From positions 1 to 5,354 of the forward strand of contig CAZJCM010000081.1 of NCBI GenBank assembly GCA_964544655.1: a stretch of 5,354 bases of DNA. The letters are read 5' to 3'. The notes below the pieces were generated by a model, which was not told the origin of the DNA, ran no database searches, and saw only the letters and a program-made list of their open reading frames with translations. Position numbers and translations under genes: made by a program. Positions 1-5,354 of this stretch are shown here, one piece after another; positions within the stretch are counted from its first letter, which is position 1, and the number at the start of each line of letters is the position of its first letter. Source of the stretch: HyVt-443 sp964544655. Its GTDB lineage: Bacteria > Pseudomonadota > Gammaproteobacteria > Chromatiales > Chromatiaceae.

Positions 1-43
1 ATGCTTTGATTTTTCACCCCCTCATCCCGACCTTCTCCCGGTG
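1..43 (+). repeat. Terminal direct repeat, left copy (43 bp)
   Basis: All 43 bases are identical, in the same orientation, to 5312-5354 at the other end of the window. The repeat begins ATGCTTTGATTTTTCACCCC and ends inside a palindrome. A terminal overlap like this is what a linearised circular or tandem sequence shows, and it marks the joint of the two halves of the MITE-like element. Confidence 0.97.
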
Positions 44-51
44 GGAGAAGG
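31..51. repeat. Palindromic hairpin inside the repeat element
   Basis: CCTTCTCCC (31-39) and GGGAGAAGG (43-51) are perfect reverse complements around a 3-base loop GGT. No T-run follows on either strand, so this is not an intrinsic terminator. C/T-rich palindromes of this type are dispersed in intergenic regions of many proteobacteria. The right copy of the terminal repeat is cut off inside this hairpin. Confidence 0.8.
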
Positions 52-119
52 GGCGTCCATATCAGACCTTTCAACACCAGGTTGCATGAATACTGAACAA
101 AGTTTGTGGGACAGCAGTG

Positions 120-128
120 TTCCATTAC
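120..128. repeat. Target-site duplication copy, right flank (TTCCATTAC)
   Basis: These nine bases directly abut the inverted repeat ending at 119 and are identical, in the same orientation, to 5236-5244, which abut the other inverted repeat. This is the pattern left by a transposition event that duplicates 9 bp. The duplication only makes sense if the window's two ends are adjacent. Confidence 0.7.
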
Positions 129-133
129 GTTGA

Positions 134-150
134 TTTCCCAACCTGGGAAA
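134..150. repeat. Short hairpin TTTCCCA-acc-TGGGAAA
   Basis: There are seven perfectly paired bases on each side of a 3-base loop, in the gap between the element and the last gene. The run of six A at 148-153 lies on its right. On the minus strand, where the operon is read, the T-run comes before the stem, so it does not form a canonical terminator. It may act as a 3'-end structure or be incidental. Confidence 0.5.
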
Positions 151-177
151 AAATGTATTAAGGAACCCCTCCCCCTG

Positions 178-241
178 CTGGCCCGCATTTCTCACCACCA
201 ATCCACTGTGACTGTTGAAAGGCGGTAAAAAAGCGGGCCAG
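178..241 (-). terminator. Possible operon 3'-end hairpin (non-canonical)
   Basis: CTGGCCCGC (178-186) and GCGGGCCAG (233-241) are perfect inverted repeats. The pairing extends by three A-T pairs (188-190 with 230-232) past one bulged base, giving a 12-bp stem about 13 bases after the last stop codon. The T-run on the minus strand (232-227) is inside the loop rather than after the stem, and the loop is about 40 bases, so it is not a textbook intrinsic terminator. It could be a 3'-end protecting structure or a weak termination region. Confidence 0.35.
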
Positions 242-254
242 GTCCTTGTCGCAA

Positions 255-1232
255 TCAGTCTCCTGCTGCCGTTGCCTCAGGCTGCTTGCCTGCGACGGCT
301 TCAGCGGATACGCCTTCAGTCCTGGCCTGCACCAGTTTCTCCCGTGTGGTCTCCTTGATGGGATCGACGGTGTATTCGGCCACCTTGAAGTAGTAATCCA
401 GGTCAGAGCGTTTCAGCACATAGTAGGCTTGTTCCTCAGGCTTGGAGAAGCGATAGACCAACACCTTGCCCCCCTTGCGCGTAACCTTGAGCTCGAGCGC
501 GGGCTCCTCCTGCCGGTATTCTGGCTTGGCCTCGGTACCGAGCAGGGACTGGACGCGCAATCCGGTCAACTTGCCGAGCAGGGAACGGGCCGCCTCCATG
601 TTGGTCTGTTCCTTCTCTCCAAGATCCGCCACCTGCAGCTTGCCCGCTTCCCGCTGCAGCGTGACACCGGGCATTTCGATACGCTCCACGTCACTCTCAT
701 CGAGCTTGAGGATGGCCTTGTCGATCCAGTCGTCGGCCTTGGGGCTGGCCTCCCAGGTATTGAACGCAACCGCATAGATGGCATCCTCATCCGAAGGTCT
801 GACATACACCTTACGAAAACCGGGTGAGGAGCCCACATAGAGGGTGGCCAGGAGATCATCGCCCGAGAGCAGCACCAGCTTGCGCTCGAACTGCTCCTCG
901 TCTACCTTGAAGCGCCGGGCTGCGCTGCCGGTGGTAGCCACGGGCCAGCCTTTCTCCATCGCGGCGAGTTTGTCCAGCAGCCCTTCAACGCTGCCCTGGC
1001 CAGCCGGGAAGTCGCCGCTCTCCGGCAGCAGCCATTTGCCATCCCGCTTTTTCAGCACCAGGCTCTTCTCACCATCCTCTATACGCACGCCATCCACAGA
1101 CTGCTTGTCAAAAGCCAGCAGCTTCTCTTGCGCATGAAAGGCCCCGTACTCCTCATCTGTCAGATTGACGGCCACGGCCAATACCACTTGAGCGAGCAAC
1201 AGGACACCCAGAATATTGATCCACTTTTTCAT
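255..1232 (-). CDS. DUF4340 domain-containing membrane-anchored protein
   Basis: This is a 325-residue protein of the DUF4340 family, which commonly follows GldG-like genes; its biochemical role is not known. An N-terminal hydrophobic helix (about 5-23, after MKKW) is a signal anchor or uncleaved signal peptide, and no lipobox Cys is present, so the rest probably lies in the periplasm. Family features are the repeated beta-rich motifs: a GKWLLPESGDFPA stretch at 65-77, LYVGSSPGFRKVYVRPSDEDAIYAV at 131-155 and the WIDKAIL segment at 169-175. The second half (about 180-290) repeats a similar fold. The C-terminal 25 residues are Ala/Glu-rich and probably disordered. The reading frame is open 15 codons further upstream, to an ATG at 1277, but the start at 1232 was chosen. 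It has AGGAGGT 7 bases upstream and gives a proper Met-Lys-Lys membrane anchor, whereas the longer form overlaps the previous gene. It is the last gene of the operon, 16 bases after the fusion gene, and ends in TGA. Confidence 0.9.
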   Translation of the reverse strand: MKKWINILGVLLLAQVVLAVAVNLTDEEYGAFHAQEKLLAFDKQSVDGVRIEDGEKSLVLKKRDGKWLLPESGDFPAGQGSVEGLLDKLAAMEKGWPVATTGSAARRFKVDEEQFERKLVLLSGDDLLATLYVGSSPGFRKVYVRPSDEDAIYAVAFNTWEASPKADDWIDKAILKLDESDVERIEMPGVTLQREAGKLQVADLGEKEQTNMEAARSLLGKLTGLRVQSLLGTEAKPEYRQEEPALELKVTRKGGKVLVYRFSKPEEQAYYVLKRSDLDYYFKVAEYTVDPIKETTREKLVQARTEGVSAEAVAGKQPEATAAGD

Positions 1233-1239
1233 CGTCCTC

Positions 1240-1246
1240 ACCTCCT
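1240..1246 (-). promoter_or_regulatory. Shine-Dalgarno site that fixes the DUF4340 gene start
   Basis: The minus strand reads AGGAGGT here, an almost full anti-Shine-Dalgarno match, 7 bases before the ATG at 1232-1230. It lies in the 16-base gap after the upstream TAG (1251-1249). It decides the start in favour of 1232 over the upstream ATG at 1277, and suggests the third gene is translated independently of the second. Confidence 0.85.
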
Positions 1247-1248
1247 CT

Positions 1249-4164
1249 CTACTTAGCCGTACCCAGAATGGCGGCATAACGCAGCGCCGCCCGCTTGTTG
1301 GTCTGCCGACGGATCAGGGCGATCAGCAGCAGACCAAACAGCGCCAGGCCGTAGTTGAGGTACTCCCAGAACACCTGGGATTCCCGATCCATGGGATCGA
1401 GGGTACGCGAGAAGTGGGCCCGGCCACGGATAGCGAGCAGGCCGCGATCCTCCAGGGACCAATCGATGGCGTTCTCCACCAGTTGCACCGGCTTGAGATA
1501 GCGGGTGCCCAGCCCGGAGGCAGCCAGATCCAGCATCTTGTCGGTAAGGAAGCTGTTGGAGGCGAACAGGATGATGCGCGCCGACTCGGGGGAGCGATCG
1601 ATCACCCGGGTGATGACCGGCGCCTTCACCTTGTCACCGCCGGCATCGTCCTTCTTCTCCTTCGTCTCATCAGCCGCTTTGTCGGCATCCGCCTCTTCCT
1701 CCTGAGCGGCTAGCGGCGAGGGTTTGTCCTTGAAGTAGGAGTCGAAACGCCCCTCCACGGCTACCGCCAGCAGTTGCCTGCCCCGCTTCTCACCAGCCGG
1801 AAAACCGAGCTTGCCGTAGGCGCGGAAGTTGGGCTGGATATCGAGGCTGTCGGTGGTCCAGGACTGATCCGAACTCTGCAACAGGCGGATCACCTTGCGG
1901 CCCCGGTTCTTCTGCTCGTCCAGCGTGATGGGCGAGGGCCAGGTCATGGTGACCTGGTTGATGCCGGCCGCCAGGCCGCTCTCCCGTTCGATACCATCAC
2001 CACGGACATCGACGAAGTAGGGATAGTCCACCAGGCGGGTCTCCCGCACCACGAACCCACCAATACGGCGGTTGACCGGGATCGGGAAAGCGGCGTTTTG
2101 CGGATCGAGCACCATCTTCTCTTCCAGCGTGATGCCGTGGTGAGTCAGCCAGTCGTTGAGACCGGAGTCATGCTTGCGGGCAGACAGCGCCCCCTGGCTG
2201 TCGATATCGAAGGGCGATGTGGCCAGGACCACGGTGCCACCGCGCATCAGGAACTGATCCACGGCGAACAACTGCTTCTCGTCCAGCTTGTCCGGTGAAG
2301 CCAGCAACAGCAGGTCGGCCTCATCCGGCACCCTGCCGCCCTTCAGGTCGGCGGATGTAATGTTGTGTTCCTCCGCCAGGGTATCGCGCAACCAGCTGAA
2401 GCGCTTGCCGCTGGCGGGGATGCCGAACTGGGCCATGCCCGGCGTGGAGGGCGGCGTATGGAGCGCCACACTCTTCAGGAAGCCCCGGGAGAAACGCTTG
2501 AGCGCGGCCTGGATATCACGCTCCAGATCCGCTTTGCTGAACGTCTCGGGCAGCGGCACCTGGATGATTCGGCCATCGCTCTCCAGGGTCATGTAGAACC
2601 AGAAGGTGTTGGCATCGAACAGACTGGCGGCCATGGGGCGGAACCCAAACTCGCTTTCCAGCTGTTTGGCCAGCTCGCCATCCCCGGCATCCGGATCCTG
2701 AATCTGGACGCTCAGCTTGCCATCCGAGCGCTTGCCAAGCTCACTCAGCACCGTATCCAGATCTTTCCTGAAGGTTTTCAGCACCTCCGGCAGTTTTTCA
2801 TCAGTCGAGATATAGCCTTTGAAACTGACCGGATGGGGGATGTTCTCGAACAGCTCTCCGTCCCCCTGATAGGCGTAGAGCACCTTCTTGATGGACTGGG
2901 TGATGTCGTACTCTGGATTGCGCAGCTCAACGTCCAGATCGGCCTCGCTTTGCACCTTCACCTCGATGAGATCACGGAATCCCAGTACCTCATACTGATC
3001 GCCATACTGGACCAGGATATTGAAATAGGAGTTGACCACCGAGGCCTGATACTTGCTGGCGAACTGGAATGGCACCGGCTTGATGCCGTACTTTTCGTTC
3101 GCCTCCCGCTCCAGTTCCGGATGCTCCTGCGGATCGATAAACTCCACTCGCACCCTGCCCTTGCCGGCAACCGCATACTCCTCCAGCAGATCACGCAGGC
3201 GCGGCACCAGCGGTGCCAGCAAGGGATGGGTCTGGGCGCTGAAATAGCCCCGGATCAGCATCGGTTCCCGCAGTTGGGCCAGATAACGGCGGGTGGCATC
3301 GGAAATCGAATAGACGTGCCCCTCCGTCACATCGGCACGCACCCAGCCCACCGGGGCGAGCCAGAGGTTGGCCGCCAGGAAGTTGGCGACGAACAGACCG
3401 GTCAGCAACCCCCAGCGCCGGTGGTTGGCATTGGGGGCGTTACCGGACCAGCGCAGCCACTCCAGGGTAAAGACATTGAGGGTGAGAAAGACTCCCACCA
3501 GGCTCAGGTAGTAGTAGAGATCGCGCAGATCGATCACCCCACGGGTGATGGACTCGAAGCGCGAACCCGAACCCAGCAGCTTGAGAAACTCTGCGACCCG
3601 GTTGCCGAACAACCCGGTCAGGGCGTCGGAGCCCAGCAGGTAAAAGAAGCCGCAGAGCGCCACGGTGAGGATCAGGCTGACGATCTGGTTGGCCGAGCGG
3701 GCGCTGACGAACAGACCGATGGCCACATAGGCGGCGGCCAGGAACAGGGTGGCGAGATAACCGCCGAACACCGGTCCCCAGTCCAGCGGGCCGATCAGGC
3801 TGACGGTGATCGGCAGCGGCAGGGTCAGCAGCAGCGCCACCGCCACCAGCCCCAGGCAGGCCAGAAACTTGCCCAGCACCAGCTGATGGCTCTTTACCGG
3901 CGCGGTGAGCAGAAACTCCAGGGTGCCGGCGCGCCGCTCCTCCGACCACATGCGCATGGTGATGGCCGCCACCAGGAAGATCAGCAGCAGCGGCATCCAT
4001 TCAAACAGGGGCCGCACATCGGCGATGTTGCGGGCGAAGAAGGTCTCCACCCAGAAGAAGACGAACAGCGTCACCGCCAGGAAGGCGCCGAGAAAGATAA
4101 AGGCGATAGGGGACGAGAAAAATCCGGAAAACTCCTTGCGCGCGATTCGCATCAGACTGTTCAT
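1249..4164 (-). CDS. GldF-GldG-type fusion: ABC-2 permease with GldG-like auxiliary domain
   Basis: This 971-residue protein joins two parts that are separate in gliding Bacteroidetes. Residues 1-240 are an ABC-2 permease with about six membrane segments (roughly 18-38, 53-73, 95-125, 132-155, 159-178, 217-238) and the conserved cytoplasmic WSEERRAGTLEFLLTAPV motif at 73-90. A further segment at about 250-271 leads into a GldG-like (ABC_transp_aux) region starting near DVTEGHVYSIS (278-288). That region contains the family-style stretch VEFIDPQEHPELE at 340-352 and continues to about 815. A charged, low-complexity insert lies at 819-848, followed by a region resembling the end of GldG (RIILFASNSFLTD, 863-875) and a final membrane helix at about 933-951 with a basic tail. 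The large middle part is probably extracytoplasmic. The start overlaps the upstream ATPase stop by ATGA, with GGAGGG 7 bases upstream of the ATG. No frameshift is seen. The substrate is unknown; involvement in gliding should not be assumed. Confidence 0.92.
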   Translation of the reverse strand: MNSLMRIARKEFSGFFSSPIAFIFLGAFLAVTLFVFFWVETFFARNIADVRPLFEWMPLLLIFLVAAITMRMWSEERRAGTLEFLLTAPVKSHQLVLGKFLACLGLVAVALLLTLPLPITVSLIGPLDWGPVFGGYLATLFLAAAYVAIGLFVSARSANQIVSLILTVALCGFFYLLGSDALTGLFGNRVAEFLKLLGSGSRFESITRGVIDLRDLYYYLSLVGVFLTLNVFTLEWLRWSGNAPNANHRRWGLLTGLFVANFLAANLWLAPVGWVRADVTEGHVYSISDATRRYLAQLREPMLIRGYFSAQTHPLLAPLVPRLRDLLEEYAVAGKGRVRVEFIDPQEHPELEREANEKYGIKPVPFQFASKYQASVVNSYFNILVQYGDQYEVLGFRDLIEVKVQSEADLDVELRNPEYDITQSIKKVLYAYQGDGELFENIPHPVSFKGYISTDEKLPEVLKTFRKDLDTVLSELGKRSDGKLSVQIQDPDAGDGELAKQLESEFGFRPMAASLFDANTFWFYMTLESDGRIIQVPLPETFSKADLERDIQAALKRFSRGFLKSVALHTPPSTPGMAQFGIPASGKRFSWLRDTLAEEHNITSADLKGGRVPDEADLLLLASPDKLDEKQLFAVDQFLMRGGTVVLATSPFDIDSQGALSARKHDSGLNDWLTHHGITLEEKMVLDPQNAAFPIPVNRRIGGFVVRETRLVDYPYFVDVRGDGIERESGLAAGINQVTMTWPSPITLDEQKNRGRKVIRLLQSSDQSWTTDSLDIQPNFRAYGKLGFPAGEKRGRQLLAVAVEGRFDSYFKDKPSPLAAQEEEADADKAADETKEKKDDAGGDKVKAPVITRVIDRSPESARIILFASNSFLTDKMLDLAASGLGTRYLKPVQLVENAIDWSLEDRGLLAIRGRAHFSRTLDPMDRESQVFWEYLNYGLALFGLLLIALIRRQTNKRAALRYAAILGTAK

Positions 4165-5105
4165 TGAGCCACCCTCCCCTCCTGTGCCGAGATCTCACCG
4201 AAGATCTCTTCCAGGTCGCGACGTTCGGGTTGCAGGGTATAGAGCTTCCACCCCTCCATGGCGATCCGGCTGGCGACCATGGGCGCCGCCTCGGCCGGGT
4301 CATCCACGTCATCCAGATCCAGGGCATAGCGGTGCCCTGGTCCCCGAGGTGCTATGGACTCCACCGAAACCACGCCATCGACCGAATTGAGGGGTTCGAT
4401 CGCCCGCTCCGGTGCGGCGTCGACAGCTACCAGCAACCGTTTGCCGGCCTGCAGATCAGCCATGGTGGCATCCAGTGCCTTCCGGCCATTGCGAATGATG
4501 ATGACCCGGTCGCAGATGGCCTGGACCTCCTGCAGGATGTGGGTCGAGAGTATGACAGTGGCCTGTTCCGCCAGTGAGCGGATCAGGTCGCGCATATGCT
4601 GCACCTGGGTAGGATCCAAGCCGTTGGTGGGTTCGTCGAGAATGAGCAGACGGGGATTGTGCAGGATCGCCTGGGCCACGCCGACCCGTTGGCGATAACC
4701 CCTGGAGAGGGTACCGATGGCATCCGTTGCCTTCGCGGTGAGATCGGTCTTGTGGATCGCCTCCCGGATCCGCTCCGGCCGTTCGGCTTCGGGGACCCCA
4801 TGCAACGAGGCGGCATAATCGAGATAGTCGATCACCGACATCTCGGGATAGAGGGGATCATTCTCCGGCAGATAGCCGATACGTTGCTGGACTTCTGCAC
4901 GATGGGTAGAGATATCCAAGCCATCGATCACAATGGAACCACCGGTGGGTTCCAGATAGCCGGTGAGCATCTTCATGATGGTAGTCTTGCCCGCACCGTT
5001 GTGGCCGAGCAGCCCGACGATCTCACCCTGGCTGATTTCGAACGAGACTTGATCGACCGCAATCAAGTCGCCGTAGATTCGGCTCAACCCTTCAACTCGG
5101 ATCAT
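4161..5105 (-). CDS. ABC transporter ATP-binding protein, GldA/NatA-like
   Basis: This 314-residue protein is the cytoplasmic ATPase that powers an ABC-2 type transporter. One nucleotide-binding domain fills residues 1 to about 220. Visible motifs are an A-loop Tyr11, Walker A GHNGAGKT at 34-41, a Q-loop region GYLPENDPLYPEMSV at 77-91 with Glu81 where most ABC proteins have Gln, a signature LSRGY at 133-137, Walker B LLILDEP at 153-159 with catalytic Glu158, D-loop NGLD at 161-164 and switch His189. All catalytic elements are intact. The GYLPEN..LYP form of the Q-loop is typical of GldA and related ABC-2 ATPases. About 90 C-terminal residues form the extra domain common in this group. The ATG start has AGGAG at 5113-5117, 7 bases upstream. 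It is the first gene of the operon, and its TGA overlaps the next gene's ATG. The ABC ATPase call is certain; the GldA-like subgroup is probable. Confidence 0.95.
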   Translation of the reverse strand: MIRVEGLSRIYGDLIAVDQVSFEISQGEIVGLLGHNGAGKTTIMKMLTGYLEPTGGSIVIDGLDISTHRAEVQQRIGYLPENDPLYPEMSVIDYLDYAASLHGVPEAERPERIREAIHKTDLTAKATDAIGTLSRGYRQRVGVAQAILHNPRLLILDEPTNGLDPTQVQHMRDLIRSLAEQATVILSTHILQEVQAICDRVIIIRNGRKALDATMADLQAGKRLLVAVDAAPERAIEPLNSVDGVVSVESIAPRGPGHRYALDLDDVDDPAEAAPMVASRIAMEGWKLYTLQPERRDLEEIFGEISAQEGRVAQ

Positions 5106-5235
5106 CTATAGACTCCTGTTTTTATTGCTTAAATTGTTTCTCCATATGGTTAAACGTATGGATAGACCATGCCAGTGTTGAAAAGTTCATCGCATACAGC
5201 GTGACCCCGGGCAGATTTTCGGGTCAGGACTAACA
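5106..5235 (-). promoter_or_regulatory. Upstream region of the three-gene operon (promoter not resolved)
   Basis: This stretch holds no credible gene and must carry the operon promoter if transcription starts nearby. I found no convincing sigma-70 pair. The best -10-like word on the minus strand is TTTAAC at about 5154-5149, without a matching -35. Two small inverted repeats are visible. One has CCATA (5142-5146) facing TATGG (5157-5161) across 10 AT-rich bases, a possible operator. The other has GACCC (5203-5207) facing GGGTC (5221-5225), a short hairpin. Bases 5119-5160 are clearly AT-richer than the genes, as expected of a promoter zone. Confidence 0.4.
5113..5117 (-). promoter_or_regulatory. 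Ribosome binding site of the ABC ATPase gene
   Basis: The minus strand reads AGGAG with a 7-base spacer to the ATG at 5105-5103, supporting that start codon for the first gene of the operon. Confidence 0.75.
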
Positions 5236-5244
5236 TTCCATTAC
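5236..5244. repeat. Target-site duplication copy, left flank (TTCCATTAC)
   Basis: These nine bases directly precede the inverted repeat that starts at 5245 and match 120-128 exactly. The word cannot be lengthened on either side: the bases next to it differ, and the inverted repeats stop exactly at its edge. That precision favours a true target-site duplication over chance. Confidence 0.7.
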
Positions 5245-5275
5245 CACTGCTGTCCCATAAACTTCATCTTCCTCA

Positions 5276-5350
5276 GGGAGAGGGTTGGGGTGAGGGGACC
5301 AGATAAAGCCAATGCTTTGATTTTTCACCCCCTCATCCCGACCTTCTCCC
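5276..5350 (+). repeat. Long imperfect inverted repeat (22-base arms)
   Basis: The G-rich arm 5276-5297 pairs with the C-rich arm 5329-5350 over 22 positions with no gaps. Nineteen are Watson-Crick pairs, and in a plus-strand RNA the other three are all G-U wobbles; in a minus-strand RNA they would be A-C mismatches. The loop is 31 bases. The right arm also takes part in the short 31-51 type hairpin, so the two structures exclude each other. Confidence 0.75.
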
Positions 5351-5354
5351 GGTG
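5312..5354 (+). repeat. Terminal direct repeat, right copy (43 bp)
   Basis: This is the exact copy of bases 1-43. Collapsing the two copies gives a closed unit of 5311 bp. In the joined form it is the central part of the 186-bp element described at both ends. Confidence 0.97.

Larger units (their letters stand above)
1..119 (+). mobile_element. MITE-like element, right part with terminal inverted repeat
   Basis: This part ends at 119 with AAGTTTGTGGGACAGCAGTG (100-119), the reverse complement of 5245-5264 except for one base (19 of 20 match). It is followed directly by TTCCATTAC (120-128), the same 9 bases that precede the other end. Bases 1-43 duplicate the right end of the window. Bases 44-99 hold no gene; the 31-51 hairpin is listed separately. 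Confidence 0.7.
5245..5354 (+). mobile_element. MITE-like element, left part with terminal inverted repeat
   Basis: The element starts at 5245 with the inverted repeat CACTGCTGTCCCATAAACTT (5245-5264), immediately preceded by the 9-base word TTCCATTAC. Inside lies a G-rich arm at 5276-5297 that is nearly the reverse complement of the C-rich arm at 5329-5350. There is no transposase gene, so this would be a non-autonomous element. It continues across the window end into bases 44-119 if the 43-bp terminal repeat is collapsed, giving 186 bp in all. The family is not recognised; a 9-bp duplication is made by several IS families, so it does not decide. Confidence 0.7.

Noticed and set aside
246..827. 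A 193-codon plus-strand open frame opposite the DUF4340 gene
   Set aside because: It is antisense to a supported gene, with no ribosome binding site that I can see and no family resemblance.
1230..1277. Upstream ATG at 1277 as the start of the DUF4340 gene
   Set aside because: It would place a poorly hydrophobic 15-residue extension before the membrane anchor and overlap the previous gene. The ATG at 1232 has AGGAGGT at ideal spacing.
2365..4167. A 600-codon open frame on the plus strand, antisense to the fusion gene
   Set aside because: It lies wholly opposite a strongly supported ABC-2/GldG coding sequence. Its product is rich in Gln, His, Gly and Arg with no recognisable domain, as expected of the shadow of a GC-rich gene.
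5106..5235. A sigma-70 promoter pair upstream of the operon
   Set aside because: I tried several -35/-10 pairings on the minus strand at 16-18 base spacing, and none reached a convincing match in both boxes.
5230..5328. A 32-codon minus-strand frame from GTG that translates to a stretch containing SPHPNPLPE
   Set aside because: It runs through the repeat element and reads the dispersed C/T-rich palindrome, a known source of spurious small proteins. It has no credible ribosome binding site.
1..5354. A small autonomous plasmid
   Set aside because: The closure evidence is good, but there is no replication initiator, partition gene, iteron array or mobilisation gene. The circular or tandem state is reported without calling it a plasmid.
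1..5354. A composite transposon with two separate flanking elements
   Set aside because: Two independent insertions would not share the same 9-bp word on the inner flanks. The pattern fits one element with its two ends placed at opposite ends of the window.

Overview
The window reads as three tightly packed genes on the minus strand, flanked on both sides by short repeat-rich non-coding DNA. The three proteins are (in transcription order, right to left) an ABC ATPase of the GldA/NatA type, a 971-residue fusion of an ABC-2 permease (GldF-like) to a large GldG-like auxiliary domain, and a 325-residue membrane-anchored DUF4340 protein. The first two overlap by 4 bases (ATGA); the third starts 16 bases after the second stops, behind a near-perfect Shine-Dalgarno sequence. 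This is one operon for a single membrane complex: the ATPase drives the permease half of the fusion, and the GldG-like and DUF4340 domains probably sit on the outer face of the inner membrane. The substrate is not known for this family outside Bacteroidetes, and nothing in the window reveals it.

The GC-rich coding DNA, the fused GldF-GldG architecture with a DUF4340 partner, and the C/T-rich intergenic palindrome (the kind that translates as PHPNPLPE) suggest a gammaproteobacterium or related proteobacterium. This is inference from protein style, not from a marker gene.

The most striking signal is at the ends. Bases 1-43 are identical to 5312-5354. The outward-facing ends carry 20-base inverted repeats (100-119 and 5245-5264, 19 of 20 matching). 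Each is followed on its gene-proximal side by the same 9-base word TTCCATTAC (120-128 and 5236-5244). If the 43-base overlap is collapsed, the two ends join into one intact 186-bp MITE-like element with 20-bp terminal inverted repeats and a perfect 9-bp target-site duplication, sitting between the end and the start of the operon. The window therefore looks like a complete 5311-bp circle or one unit of a tandem array, opened inside this element. No replication, partition, mobilisation or recombinase gene is present, so an autonomous plasmid is hard to support. Tandem amplification, an excised circle, or a repeat-driven assembly closure are the alternatives.

Layout: 1-119, right-hand part of the MITE-like element; 120-254, 3' intergenic with two inverted repeats; 255-1232, DUF4340 protein; 1249-4164, GldF-GldG fusion; 4161-5105, ABC ATPase; 5106-5244, upstream region of the operon; 5245-5354, left-hand part of the element. 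No RNA gene, CRISPR array or transposase gene was seen.
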